Positions 31,501 through 43,900 of a DNA stretch of 64,000 nt are shown here, piece by piece. A model generated the notes under the pieces. That model was given only the letters and a program-made list of their open reading frames with translations. It had not been told where the DNA came from and made no database searches. Position numbers and translations under genes: made by a program. The DNA comes from Rhynchopus sp. YZ270_cl-10 (lineage: Eukaryota > Euglenozoa > Diplonemea > Diplonemida > Diplonemidae), in NCBI GenBank assembly GCA_964035575.1, contig OZ037927.1, positions 124,001 to 188,000 of the forward strand, written 5' to 3'. Positions within the stretch are counted from its first letter, which is position 1. Each line of letters starts with the position of its first letter.

Positions 31501-33612
31501 TGATTTGTACCAGTGGCCTGTGTGTACGCATGCTGGAAGTAGTTGTACACAAAGACGTTCAGCATGACAGCGGGGCGCAGGGTTCCCATCAAATCAAACG
31601 TGTGCTGCGCAATGGCCCCGTGAAGACCGGTGTCCACGGAGGAGTAGATTGTGTACTTCAGCGTCTCAGGGGCAAAGAGCTTATCATTTCCTCCTTCTCT
31701 TTCCGTCACAGCTGTGCGGAGGATTCTTTTTTCCCCGACATGTTTTTTGTAGCGTTGTGAGAGAAGTGTTTCGAAGGTGATCATATGCGAGTTGGTATGG
31801 TACGTCCCGAGCATCAGGTTCTTCGCATTGTCGGCTGGTCTCCCAGCAAGACTGTGCCCGACACGATGCAGCCATTCGTAGCGCTGCTTCAATGGCTTTT
31901 CAGTAGTGCAAGCTGTAGCCACGTCGTTGGCTGATTTACCGCCCATAATCTTGGAAGTGGACAGCCTGGAAGCACCGTTCTTCCCGTTGAGATGCAGGCC
32001 GAGATGTTGAGCATAAGATTCACGTTTCTCCCTTGCCCCAAGATCAGAGATGGCAGCCCCCGCCTTGATGCGGGACTCAACAGTGTCAGAAGTAGGTGTA
32101 CATTCCGTAATCGAAAAGTCCATTGTATCACGATCTTCTTTGTCTTTGAACGGATGATTTTTGTACTTCTCTGTGACACCAGGCTTCTGGTAAATTTCAA
32201 AAGCTGCCGCACTGAAGACAAGTACCCACCCTTCTTCAACTGTCTCAACGTAGTTTACGAGTTCTGCGCCTTTCTTGAGCCTGTCGGTATTCTTATGCAT
32301 CTTATCCATAACCTTGTCCTGATCCTCCTTGCCTATCTTGAACAGTACCGTGATCTCCGCGTCTGTTGCAAAACGGCCAAAAGGGTTGTACGAACCTGAG
32401 ACCTGACGTTCGGGGACTTCCTGGGTAAACTCTTTTACTGCCGCGTTGTAGTCTCCAGCATAGGCTTCCAGGGTGTACGTCTTGCCCCCATTTCCTGTCA
32501 GGTCACCAATGTATGGAATATCGAACGCGTCGTCCTCCTTCCAGAACTGAAGCGGTGGGGTGCGTGGGGAGGTGGTGGACAGGCTCTTAATTGTGCTCAC
32601 GTCTGCATCCGACAGCTCCTCCGTGGAAGTGTCCAAGAGCTCCGTCGCTTTAGCGAGGGCTTGGAGCGAAATCAGAGTGTTCTCGTTCGCTTTGAAGTAG
32701 ATGTTCTCTTTACTGACTGTCTTAAAGGCGGGAGTCAGGATGCGGTCAGGTTCGTCCGTCGTAATCATCTTTGTGAAGTCGTAGTACACAGGTGCATGCA
32801 GCTGCACAGTCACGGTGTTTTCCTGGCCATCCTTTGAAGAATACTTCACCAACAGCTCACGTGTCGCGGTGCGATCCTCCCCAGCCTGGAACTTAATGTT
32901 TAATCCCTTCTGGCCAAGGTACCCATCTCGCAATAAAAATACTCTATTAATTGGGAACTTTATCGTGATAGCCCGAATTGCCTCTCCAGCCTGCTCTCCA
33001 GCATGCTGCACCGTGATGAAATGCTCTGTCTTTTTGGTTACAGGCAACGACGTCTTGTCCAGAGTCAGCTTGTCACCAGCTTGGCTTTCTCCTAATACTG
33101 ATCTCCATTTTGCCTCCTTTTGGGATGCTCAGAGTGCTCAGCGCCTTCATGTTGTTGAGTTCAGCCACCCCGTCCTCGTAGTACATCGTATCAGAAGGTA
33201 CAACTCTTGTTTCTGCGAGTTTGCTGATTGATTCGACGTACTCGCTCACCCCAGGCAGGGCCAAGTGAACGTCATTTTCCTCGACAGAACCTAATCTCAT
33301 GGACATAGGGTGCACGCACCACCCGATCGTGGACGGCTCTTCGTAGCATTTCGTCTTCTTCAAATGGATATTCTGTGTTGTTTCCTCGTCGGTTCCTGGA
33401 TCTGTAACGTCGAGATTTTGTAAAAATATTTTCGATTCACTGCACACATGCGTACACTCCTTCCCACGCCACTTGCAGGCCAGCACGCCCGAGCCCTTGG
33501 TCTTTTGTACTTCGCACTTACCCTCGAGAAGAGAGGCACATCCACCCTGAGGTAATTTGCGTTCATAGCAATCAACTGTTGCCAGCGAAAGGCAGGCCAG
33601 AAGCGACAACAT

Positions 33613-34192
33613 GAGCGCAGAGACGCTCTTGGCGTGTCTTCTCTTTGTCCCTCAAAACGTGTGTCAATATTATGTAGAATATGTGCGATCTGTGTGGTGT
33701 GGGTTTATTGAGTGGTACATGACACAGACACGAGACTATCGCAATCCTCGTCGTCATCAGTCACCTTGCTGCTGCAGCTTCTCCACACGCAGACCCGAGA
33801 GCAGACGATTCGTAGAGTACAGAGTACGAAGGTTTTTGAAAGTGAGGCTTGCAGCTTCCTTGCATGCAGGGGAGACAGGTCGCATGCGACTCAGGGCGCC
33901 ACGGATTGGGGCGGTGACAATGGATGAGGTGTTACATAGCAAGCATAGTATTACCAAAAAAATGAATTTCTTTTTGTTTTTGTGGAGAAACCTTTGAAAG
34001 CAAAGACAATGAGTGTGCCGCAAAGACACATGCATTTATAAGAAAAGTGGAACAAGTAATACAAAAATCACAAAAGTCTGTTTTTACTTCACACGGACAC
34101 AGTTGTGTGAAGCGCACTCGAACACAATACTGGTTACCTCTTCTTTGTTTGGTACAGTTGTTAACGTTGTGTTGCAAGCATCAGTCTGCTCT
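33613..34192. other. Spacer between giant gene 2 and cathepsin B 2
   Basis: Closely matches the 15313-15882 spacer: GTGTGGTGTGGG motif near 33694, a degraded copy of the small Cys-rich frame, then the conserved cathepsin 3' flank. It differs by small insertions, including 16 bp near 33838. Confidence 0.7.
34087..34112 (-). promoter_or_regulatory. 3'-flank hairpin of cathepsin B gene 2
   Basis: The same CTTCACAC / GTGTGAAG stem and 10-nt loop as behind copy 1, unchanged. Confidence 0.45.
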
Positions 34193-35185
34193 TCAGAAGT
34201 CGATGGCAGAGATGGAGGCCTCAATGCCACACTCGTTCACACCACGTGCGATCTTGAAGAAGCCACCGTCTCCCCACATCTCGTTCCAGGAGTTCTTCAC
34301 GGTCCAGTACTTCTGGCCGGCCTCAACACCGTAGCCCACAATCTCGACGGCGTGTCCACCAAGGTAGGATCCGGTGGTGTGCTTGTACACTCCGCTCTTG
34401 TAGGTGGGGAAGTCGGAGTACACCTGGAAGGCCGCAGACAGAGGTCCCGACTGGAGGGCCGTCACGATGTCCTCCTCTCCAGACACGGAGTAGGCCTTGG
34501 CACCCTTCACCTTGTCGGCCTCGTACTGGCCACCGTAGTTCGGGGAGCACGACTCGCTGCACGACGGGGTCGGGTACTCAGAGGTGGGGCAGGCAGGGTA
34601 CTTCGAGGTGGCGGGCACGTGGTGTGCGCAGGGCGCAAGGGTGTAGGGGCGGCAAGAGTTCTTGTCCTGGTAGTCTCCTCCGGTCACAACTCCGGTCTTG
34701 GTCATCCACTCAAGGGCAGCTCCCGGCTGTCCTCCGTTGCATCCCATGGAGAACCCACACGCGAATCCATGGCAGCACGAGGCAGTGTCCTCAGTGCTCA
34801 TCAGCTTGTCAATTCCCTGGTGGATGCAACGACGGTCCTCAAAGGTCTCGGTGGACCCAAACGCCCAGCACGATCCACACGACGACTGGTCACGCACGTG
34901 GGAGATCACGCTGCAGTTCTTCCATTGGGTGCGTGCGTCGAAGTCGGTGGGGTTGGCCGAGAGCGGCTTGCGCTCGATGTTGCCCGCAGGGAGGTGGACG
35001 TACTTGGGGTGGTCCCTCAGCCATGCGCCGCAGAGGGTCCTGACCTCGTCAGTGCCGTTGAAGCGGGTCGGGCGCTCGGCCTTCCATCCGCTCTGCACGC
35101 TGTTGACCTTCTGGGCGATGGTCTCGAACTCCTCAGCAGAGACTGTGGTGGCCGCAAGGGCCATCAGCATCATACCGCGCTGCAT
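34193..35185 (-). CDS. Cathepsin B-like cysteine protease, copy 2
   Basis: 330 aa, same length and active-site set as copy 1 (Gln100, Cys106, His278, Asn298, occluding His188-189). The only amino-acid change seen relative to copy 1 is Asn for Lys at 69; nucleotide differences are very few, so it is a recent duplicate or kept identical by gene conversion. It precedes broken giant gene 2 on the same strand and its enzyme should still be functional. From the start codon upstream it shares over 2.5 kb of flanking sequence with copy 3. Confidence 0.97.
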   Translation of the reverse strand: MQRGMMLMALAATTVSAEEFETIAQKVNSVQSGWKAERPTRFNGTDEVRTLCGAWLRDHPKYVHLPAGNIERKPLSANPTDFDARTQWKNCSVISHVRDQSSCGSCWAFGSTETFEDRRCIHQGIDKLMSTEDTASCCHGFACGFSMGCNGGQPGAALEWMTKTGVVTGGDYQDKNSCRPYTLAPCAHHVPATSKYPACPTSEYPTPSCSESCSPNYGGQYEADKVKGAKAYSVSGEEDIVTALQSGPLSAAFQVYSDFPTYKSGVYKHTTGSYLGGHAVEIVGYGVEAGQKYWTVKNSWNEMWGDGGFFKIARGVNECGIEASISAIDF

Positions 35186-35368
35186 GGTTGTGTGGATGAG
35201 TCTGTGGTGGGTGTGGTGTGGTAACAGATTTAGAGTGGGTTACTTCTGAACGGAGATGCGTCCAGCCCAGGACGGATGGGAACAATGCTTGCACAGAATA
35301 TGGCCCCAAGATGTGTGTCTTGTGGGAAGAGTTGTACGGAGAGAAAAGGTGTGTGAAAAGACTTTTTA

Positions 35369-35520
35369 TATTGGAAAACGTTTTTTGCGCTTTTGCTTTT
35401 GCTGTTTTTGTCATACTCGCTTGAGACAAAAGACATAAAAAGAACGAAAAAATTGAGCATCCCAGATAAAGCATAACATTGGTTGTCTTCACAGCACAGC
35501 AGCACGGGAGGACTAGCCAC
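35369..35520. promoter_or_regulatory. Shared ~150-bp upstream module, copy 1
   Basis: Begins TATTGGAAAACG, passes GCGCTTTTGCTTTTGCTG and ATAAAAAGAACGAAAAA, and ends GCAGCACGGGAGGACTAGCC. It recurs at 50108-50277 (upstream of cathepsin B 3) and 48501-48648 (upstream of giant gene 3). Presence ahead of both gene types suggests a common regulatory role; this is inference. Confidence 0.4.
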
Positions 35521-35743
35521 CTAGGGAGGAGGCGCCTTATTTATGTACTGCACGCACCTGAAGGCGAAGCACTGTCCGCACGCGAAGTGATCGGGCGAAC
35601 TTTACGCATATTTTGCTTTGATGGTAACGCAAACGAAAAAAAGGGGGGAAACGATGAAGCAGTGATAGTGGTTGTTGTGTCCCTCAAATGGAATTCAAAC
35701 AACATGTCGGAATATCACAAACATTTGAGGGATTAAAGAAGAA

Positions 35744-36040
35744 GTTAAGACAACATAAGCCTGTCGGCTTAGTCACCAAAAACCTTTGAGGTAGGGAAAA
35801 TGGGGTTTTTTTGTGTGGTGCTGCACGGGTTTGCCATCGTGAAATCGCAATCATGAAATACGAGACATCTTATTTTCAGAAAGCGGTTTTTCACGCATGC
35901 CATGGGGATGGGGAGAAAAGGTACCAAGGGGCCGCCGTTACACACTCGTTTGTTGCTCCAGACATAATAGAAAAAAAGAGACAAAGGTTTTTTTTGAGTG
36001 ACGGTCTAAAACACCAAATCAGCAGGTTGGTACTGTAATG
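35744..36040 (+). repeat. Hairpin-headed dispersed repeat, unit 1 in block A
   Basis: Starts with AAGACAACATAAGCC, a 6-bp stem TAAGCC / GGCTTA and GTCACCAAAAACC, followed by ~250 bp that align, with divergence, to the unit at 37130 (shared blocks include GGTACC near the middle, ACACTCGTTTGTTG and AGAAAAAAAGAGA). Confidence 0.55.
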
Positions 36041-36556
36041 CAGAATAGTGGTGGTTTTATACTGTATAAATGTATTACATCTTTAGAGATCTTTGTCTTT
36101 TTACCTGAGGGTGTACAAAAGACACACTCTTTTGGTTGAAAATTGAGCCTGTCTTTCGAGTGTTGACGAAGGCAACCAGGGTTACCCGAGGAATAATAAA
36201 GGTAATGATAAAAGTAATGATGAAAGTGAGCGTGTCTGGTTGTGGTACCTTAAATGCCATTCAGACTGGTGAAGAAACATTGAGGGATTATCAACGCAGC
36301 CACGGCACACTCAACGATACAAAAAAAAAAAAAAAGTGGAAAACAACAATGACAGGATCGGTTCGTCGAAGTAACTCTTGCGCTCGTCTCACTTTGGGAA
36401 ATCTGAGTCACTAGGCATACAACGAGAACGGAACCACCACCACTGTGAGTGGCGCAAAAAGAGAGAGAGAGAGGGCAAACGACGAGAGATAAGGGGCAGC
36501 TGTGGGCGACAAACGCCTCATAACTTACCCCCCCCCCCCTACCCATTGCGTTAAAT

Positions 36557-36665
36557 CATGGTTTGTAGTCAGTCTAGTCAAGACTGATTTTTTGGGCCCC
36601 GAGGATAAGACTCCTCTCATCCTCGCGCTCGAGATGAGTCGGTTTGACTCAGACTACAAACCATG
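36557..36665. mobile_element. 109-bp MITE flanked by TTAAAT, copy A
   Basis: Perfect 14-bp inverted ends CATGGTTTGTAGTC / GACTACAAACCATG, with weaker complementarity continuing inward, and direct TTAAAT on both sides (36551-36556 and 36666-36671). The TTAA in the duplicated target resembles piggyBac-type insertion. No coding capacity. It is a fold-back-sized, non-autonomous DNA element. Confidence 0.8.
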
Positions 36666-37129
36666 TTAAATGGGTAAAGAATGGGTTGAGAAAACATGCA
36701 AGAGTACACTGCCTCCTGCCGGAGTGCTGAAGAATAGAGTAAATAAGATGGAGTGAGAGAGAGAGACAGAGGGGAAGCATCTTGATAGGTAAAGACGTGT
36801 GTCCGATACGCACTGTATTGAATAGAGACGACCTAGGTTGTAGTAAAATTAATGAACAAAAAGGACACCAAGGGGGTGTCCTTTCGTTTTGTCTCTCCGC
36901 AAAAGCTGCTGTGTTGTTTTCAGTGTGGCCTGATAGTGGTGAAACAAAGAAAAGCAAAGCTCAGCAGTGCACGCGACGTCAGCCGTTTCTATTTCAGTTG
37001 TCTTTATGTTTGTAGATGCTTGTCTGGTCTTTCTCGTTTGGTTTGAGGAAAAAAAGAAGGTACTATGAACACCTCTCTGCTGAGAGAGTCTCATTTTTCT
37101 CAAACAAAAATGATCACAAAAAAAAAAAA

Positions 37130-37360
37130 GTTTAAGATAACATAAGCCTGTCCTGCTTAGTCACCAAAAACCCATATAGGCAGGGTGCTGGTACATGGGG
37201 TTTGCAAAACGTGAAATAAAAAGACTTCATTTTTTAAGCCAGTTTGTCGACCAGAAAATGGTTTTCACGTGATATATGGAGGGGAGGTACCTGAGGGTCA
37301 CCGTAACACACACTCGTTTGTTGTGTTGCCTTAGCACAAAAGAAAAAAAGAGAAAAAAGT
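37130..37360 (+). repeat. Hairpin-headed dispersed repeat, unit 2 in block A
   Basis: GTTTAAGATAACATAAGCC, stem TAAGC / GCTTA, then TCACCAAAAACCC, followed by a body that resembles the 35744 unit (ATGGGGTTTGC, GGTACCTGAGGGTCACCG, ACACTCGTTTGTTG). Both units occur in the same order in block B. Confidence 0.55.
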
Positions 37361-37791
37361 ATTGAAGATCGAATACAACATCTTGCAATAACAGAGCCTT
37401 GGGAGGGAAACAGAAAAAAAAAAATACACCTGGTGCTCCTGAAATAAAAAATACCAAGTACGCAACAACTACGCAAAATGGGGTTGTCAGGAGCACCAAC
37501 ACCCCAATCTAGAAAACTGTGTGGCAGACTGAACATAAGAACCTAAGGGTAGGCAGTAGCTAGTTGGAAAAAAAAAGAATGAAATATTTTTAGGTTATTT
37601 GTTTGAAGACCTCATACAGTAAGAGTTGCGAAATCAAGGAAAAGAACCTTTGTGAGATGACTGTGCCTTTCAGGCACGCATCTAAAAAGACAAGAGAGAC
37701 TCCTGATCTCAGAAGGCAACTTGCAACAGGAGGGGTCATACACACACATAAATAGAAGTTGATTTGACAATACACAACATCGTTTTTGCAG

Positions 37792-37897
37792 TACCGTATT
37801 CGTACATATTATCGACCGTAGTAATGACCGAAAAAATGTTCGACCTTTGCTGGAAGTTCGGCATTTTTTACGGTCGATAATTTATACGAATTCGGTA
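37792..37897. mobile_element. 106-bp TA-flanked MITE at the 3' end of giant gene 3
   Basis: Inverted ends of ~29 bp: TACCGTATTCGTACATATTA on the left and its near-complement on the right (CGAATTCGGTA). The element ends 17 bp from the stop codon of giant gene 3. TA at both ends fits a mariner-type target duplication. A closer-to-perfect copy sits at the same place behind giant gene 4. Confidence 0.8.
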
Positions 37898-37914
37898 ATT
37901 GTCCGCCAACAGTA

Positions 37915-40900
37915 CTACACATCTGTGGAACAAGCAGTGTCACACACAGCATTGGCCACAAACAGGTTGCAGTGGAAATGCGTGGTGGCAAGCTCAAGCC
38001 TCGTCCCTGCAGACACAACCTGCCCAAACACCTCAGAGTCAACAATGCTCACAGACACATAGCTGTCCTGTGTCAGGAGTGTGCCGGGCAGCGACACGTT
38101 CACAAGGTTGAGGTGGTTGCTGTGGTGGCCGTACTGCAGGCTTGCGAAGGTGTGGTGGAGGTGTGCCCAGGTAAGGTGGTGCCACCAGTACCCGTGCCAT
38201 CTGTGGTGGCGACAGTGTGCGTGCCTGCCGCTGCTGCACAGCTGCTTCATGTTGAAGAGCACAAAGTCGGGTCCCAGGCTCTCCCCCTCAAACAGCGTGT
38301 CACGCAGCGTGTTCTCGTAGCGATGCACACCTTCGTACACAACGTTCACAAACACAAACCCGCCTGCACGCACACGCATGAAGGGCTTCTGTATGGGTAT
38401 GTCCTCGTAATAGATGTGTCCCCACCACGTTCCGTCCCACCACGACCGCCGCTCCACCTCCTGCTTCACCAGCCACGTGTCCACATCAATTGTGAAGAAG
38501 TTGTACACCTGTCCCTCCCCCACCAGCGTCAGGTTGTCAGCATCATCCACAACTGCCTCCGCAAGCGGCGCAGTTGTGTTCGCCACAACACTGCACGACG
38601 TCGTCAGCTCAGGGCGCACACACTCCACAAGCTTCGGCCCCGTGCACAGGTTCGCAGGCAGCATCAGCAGTGAGTCTGAGAACTCAGCAATCTCGTCCAC
38701 CGCGTCTGTGAGGTTCGCCACCGCCCTGCACTGTTCCGTAGCATTCTCAGGTAGTGCCGCGTGCTTTGGACGCGCAGCTGTCGCAGGTCCGAACACAGAC
38801 CGCCGCAGTACAACGTCGCCCTGTGTCCCCACAGCACCGTTCCCGGCAGCCACATCCACAGTCGACACATCACCGACAGAGAACACTTTGAACCCAGACA
38901 CGTGCCCCATCACACCCATGCTCCCCTCATCGACATCACCACCACCACGACGCGGGTGCTCAATGCGGATCGTCTGCTTCCAGCTGTCCGCAGACCCACA
39001 CCTGTCCTCTGTCGTCCACGTGCGCTCCACCACCGCAAGCCCGTCCGTGCAGCCCGCAGCACCCGCAGCGCTGAAGGCCACCGTGTCGGCAAAGGTCAGG
39101 TTGATGCGGTACGACGTCAGGTTCAGTGCCGCCATGTCTGCGTGCGTCGCCACGTCCACAACCGTCGGCACACCGGCCACAGACGGCCCGTAGTCGTTCA
39201 GGAACGCCACCGCCACCTCCGCTGCCGGCGTCGAGGCAAACTGCGGTGCAAACACGTCGTGCACGGTGATCACCTGCACACGCTCACGTGTCAGGCTTGC
39301 AGGGTAGTCGTCCCCTGTCCCGCAGTCCTGGTAGTGTGGCTGCACCTTCCAGACCCTGTTGATCGTCCATACACCGCACGCCACCAGCACCGGTGCCTCG
39401 TCGCGATGCCAGATGTGGAACGGTGTTGCGCAGTACGCCTCCCCAGTCGGGTACCCAAGGCCACCCGCCACGTCGTACGCGTCAAGCGTGCTGTTCGTGT
39501 ACGTCGTTGCATTCGGCGGGAAGGTCGCAAACTCAGGGCGCACCTGGTGCACAGCCACAACGTCCGCACCCATGTGTGCCGAGAGAAGCCTGCACCCGTG
39601 CGCATCCCACACGTCGCACGGAGGCTCCCCCGACTGCTGCAGGCCGTCCAGCGCGTCGTACGCACCTGCCGTCGACACAAGCTTCCCTGCATGACACACA
39701 GAAGGGAGCTGGTCCACGCCTGCCGCGTAGGCGAGCAGCCCCGCCCCAGCGTCCCACACCTGTGTCGAGGTCAGCGCTGCCGGCGGGTGCTGCAGCATCA
39801 CCTCCTGTGTGAAGGTCGCCTCGTTCCCGCAGCGGTCGCCCGCCGTCCACGTGCGGTGCAGTGTCGCCAGCCCACGCTCCCGGCATGTCCCCTCCACAGC
39901 AGCGTGCATCCACGGCCGCACCACAGTGTCCTCCGAGGTCAGGTACGTCGGGTGCGACACCCCGATCCCAAGCGCCACCATGTCTGCGTGCGGTGTCTCT
40001 GCTGCACGTGGCACAGGGTGTGCCGCACGCCAGTTCTCAAAGAACGGCACCACCACAGCTGCGTCAGGTGTGTGCGTCCACACAGGTGCCTCCAGATCCT
40101 CCACGTGGATGTGCTGCAGGTGCGTCAGCGGCACACACCCAGATGGCGTTGGCACACCAGTTGGTGCCAACGTCCATTCTCGCCGCACTGCCCAGTGCCC
40201 GCATGTCGCGTCATTTGCGCTTGCTGTGTCCGCGTAGCTTACCACAAGAGGTGTAGCACATGCAGCCGCCACCGCTGCACCCCCGGTGCTTGCAGGCGCA
40301 AGAGGGCTCGTTGTCGTCACCGTCACGTCAGCCGGAGTATGCGACAAGCGAGGCACCACCGTCACCAGCTGCGACACAACGCTGCTCCCCACACCCCCGC
40401 ACGCAGCACGGTGGAAGGCCTGCCACGAGACTGTCTCGTAACGCGACCCGCACAGGCTTGGCACCAGCGGGTCTGGGTTCGACCTTGCTGCTGTTGCCAC
40501 AATGCGCACCGTCACAGGCCCGCACACATCCACCATCGAGGTCACATGCGGCTTCGTGTGCACCTGCATCTCCCCACACCCAAACGTCTGCGGCACGGCA
40601 GGGCCCAGCTCAGGCTCAGGGAACACCATCGTGACACTCTGCGTCAACACCACTGCAGGGAGGCTGGGTGTGCACTGCGGCGCTGCCACCGTCCACGTGC
40701 GCGTCAGTGGGCCCACGACGGGGTCGTCCAACACGTCCGTGTGCGACAGGTCGTATGTGTACCGCAGCCCCTTTGCTGCCTGTGCAGCAGTGTACACAGG
40801 CTGCACAGCCGCAAGCAGGTCGGGTGCTGCGAACTGCACAGTCGGCACCACCCTGTGGTCGTAGAGCAGCGTCACGCTCGGCACCACCACCGCAGGGCTG

Positions 40901-43900
40901 AACCACGCCACGTCGTTTGCCACAACCACCTCCTGCGTGAAGCGCAGCACTGCCGGTGCACGGCAGTGGCCACCCTCCGATGTCGTCAGCACTGCAGACC
41001 ACGTCCGTGTGTACCGCCACTCGCACGTCCCCGGCACCAGTGTTGCGGCCGACTCCTCCATCGCCACACTGTACGCCAGTGTCCTGCGGTACGCACCCAC
41101 CGCCACGTGTGTGTGTGTTGCCGGTGCTCCCGCCGCCACATCCACAAACGACGCCATTGTGAAGTCGACCCTCTGTGCCGGTGTCGATGCCCACCCTGTT
41201 GCGTCCGTGTACGCAGGACCCACAACCACAAACTGCTCCACAGACGCCGTCTGCCCACATGCGTCCGACACAGTCCACTCCACACGCAGGTAGACAGACC
41301 CACACCTCGGCTGCCCTGCCACCGCAAACGCAGGCACCTCGCCCACTGTGTGTGTCTTGGTGACAGACCCACACCTTGCAACGTCGTGCGACACCACAAG
41401 CTTCGCCTCCGTCGCCGCCACAAAGGACGCAATCGACGCATCCCCACTCAGCTCGTCGGGTGTGCCCGCCGTCACAATGGTGACTGTGTCGGTGGCGGAC
41501 ACCGTCAGCACCTGTGGAGGCGCGGCTTCTATGGCAATCTGCTCCACCTCCGCCGTCGTCTCTGTGAGGATCGTGTCGATGGTGGCCACGAGTGTTGGGT
41601 TACCCGGGGGGATGCTGTCCTTCAGGTCCTGCAGCACTGCCTTCCCCTTGTGCACAACCTCCCACATCTTGTCCGCAATGAGCGACTCTGCCTCCGTTAT
41701 GGTGCGCTCCATGTCTGCCCAGTTGTGCAGGTCGAACACGCCACCCACGTGCACCAGCTGGTCTGCGAGGTGCCCCTGGTCCGTCAGCACGCGCACTGTC
41801 GCCTGGATTCCAAGGTTCTCCGCCGGGCCAAACGCATTGACTGCAGCCGCCACCTCTGCGTCGCGTGAGCTGGACGAAGTAGACGTATGGTGCATCCCTG
41901 TTGTGGCGTACGTCGTCGGCATGCCCTTCGGCGTGAACTGCGCCACGTCTGGGGACATGCTGTTGGCGAGGTCCATCAGGCCACCCGCCTGTGCATGCGC
42001 CTGGTTCGTAGAGTCCTGCATCTGTGTCTTGTGCTCCGCCATCAGCACTGCCGATTCGTACATCTGCTTGTAGCGCCTCGCATCGTCTTGCATGCACGTG
42101 ACCCAGCTCCTTGGCCCCGACCCTACGTCGTTCAGCGCTAAGTTGCCCTTGTTCGACGCGTGTGCGGAAATTATGTCGAACCAGTCATTCGCATCTGTCC
42201 CGTCGTGTTGGACCAGCTGGCATCCATACACGTAGTCCGTTGTCACACCGTGGCAGAAGTCTGCAGGGAAGAGCGGAATGACGTCAGTCGGCTCGTCCCT
42301 CTTCAAGCGCCCGTCATGGATCCCTGTGAAGTACTCGTTCCGCACCTTGCGACTGAAGTCCTTCGACAGCCTCGCTTGGTACTCGGGTGTGTGCATTGCA
42401 CGCTCCAGCTCGATGTATTTGTGGTGGTGTGGGTGGTCCTTCATCCTTTGCAGGAACGCATGTGGCTCAGTGTCAAGGTCTGTAACCGCCTCTCTGAAGT
42501 CGTAGATGATCGAGTGCAACGTCTTCTTCGCTATGCGGTCGTCCCTGCACTTGTCAATCTGTGCGGGTGTGTCGTACACCTCCTTCGACCCGAACAGCCC
42601 ACTGACGAAGTTCACAACCGCCTTCACCCCATTCACAATACCCTTCCCAACAGCAAGGGCAGCTTTGCCCACAGCCTTCGCCGCCTTGACCAGGTTCTCC
42701 AGCAGCACAAAGTCAAACGAGAAGCTCAGACCAAACCCGTCCCCTCGAGAGGCAGTGGCCGTGCACGCCACGTTCATCACAGGTGTCTTCGCTGTCGCTG
42801 TGAACGCAACCTTCTGCTCACTCACCGCCACCGACACCGACACACGCGCGAAGTACATAAACGACACGTCCGCCTTCAGGTGCACCTCCCTCTCCGCCAG
42901 TTCGCTCGCCACCACCACATTGTCAATGGACACCACCCCGACCCGGAAGTCGCTGATGGCAACCCTGGCAGACCCTCCCTCAAACGGGATGGACACATCG
43001 ACACGTGGCTTCACGAAACCAAAGAAGTTCATCTCTGTTGCGATATCAATCCCGTGCGAGTCAATCGTCCCATCGACCGCAGCACTGAGCGACAGCACCG
43101 GCACAGACAGGCTGCCCTTCAGCTTGAAGCTGGGCGCGTCCGTCACCTCGAACATCGCATCCTTGATTTTGAAGATCCCAAGCAGCGTCACATCCTGCAG
43201 CACTGTCTTCAGGTAGAACCTTGACGCGCCCACCTCAATGTCGAGACCAAGCTTCAGGCCGAAAAAGTAGTTGATCTGCCCCCTCACCCGCAAGCCCTCT
43301 GATGCTTGGTAGCGCACCAGTGCAAAGCACTCCTCGTTGTTCTGGTCCGGACACACCAGCCCAGGCTTCTCGAGGTACTGGATGCCAAGGTCACGCAGTA
43401 CAGATGGCATCGGAAGAGACCGCAGTGCTGTGATCCAGTCCCCAGCCACATCCCACATCTCCCCCAGCGTCAGCGAGTTGATCTTCAGCTCCACAAGGTT
43501 GTTCTGCGGTGCAGACGTGTAGATCTCCAGTCGCCCCTCAGCACGAATGCACCGTGTGCTTGTCGCCACCGCACAGTTGTCCATGGTCCCAAGTTCCAGC
43601 TTCCCCGCCAGCTTCACCTCGTCCACGCGACGTGTCCGCAGCTCCACCTTGATGGCCACAAGCACGTCCGAGACATGCAGAATCGGTACCCCAAACAGCT
43701 TCGTCAGCTTCCCCTGCATCTCCAGCGACCCAGCAAGCAGCACATCCTGTCCACTCATCTCAATCCCAAGCTCCCCAATGATGTACACAATCTGCTTCTG
43801 TGCCTGCGGCTTGCTGCAGTCGTGGATGCAGATCATCAGCGGCAGGCGCGCCTTCACCCCCACAGCACCGTCCCTCCAGCCAGCACTGATCTCAAGCCCC

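Larger units (their letters stand above)
21895..33612 (-). pseudogene. Giant secreted protein, copy 2 (interrupted, with internal inversion)
   Basis: Homologous to copies 1 and 3 from the signal peptide (MLSLLACLSLATVDC at 33612) to a stop at 21895. Modules in order: N-terminal domain with the WLHRVGHSLAGR motif (~31880), linker, beta-rich repeats (~31440-28640), HYR-like repeats (~26850-24270), choice-of-anchor-A-like domain (~24230-23260) and four PAN/apple-like repeats (~23190-21895). The reading frame is interrupted near 33.07 kb and near 23.59 kb, and the segment ~27816-28591 lies in the opposite orientation, where it still reads as an open frame on the plus strand. As assembled it cannot make one full product; each long piece is otherwise open, so the damage is recent or partly an assembly or sequencing error. 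Its middle (beta-rich to early HYR part) is much more diverged from copies 1, 3 and 4 than its ends are. Confidence 0.85.
35186..37914. repeat. Duplicated spacer block A (cathepsin B 2 to giant gene 3)
   Basis: Matches block B (49926-58152) end to end apart from insertions in B. No frame is preserved between the two copies, so it is treated as non-coding. In order it contains a shared 150-bp module (35369), hairpin-repeat unit 1 (35744), a 109-bp TTAAAT-flanked MITE (36557), hairpin-repeat unit 2 (37130) and a TA-flanked MITE (37792). It serves as the reference 'empty' allele for the insertions in B. Confidence 0.85.

Noticed and set aside
35479-35736. 85-codon plus-strand frame in spacer block A
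   Set aside because: The frame is not preserved in the matching block B sequence.
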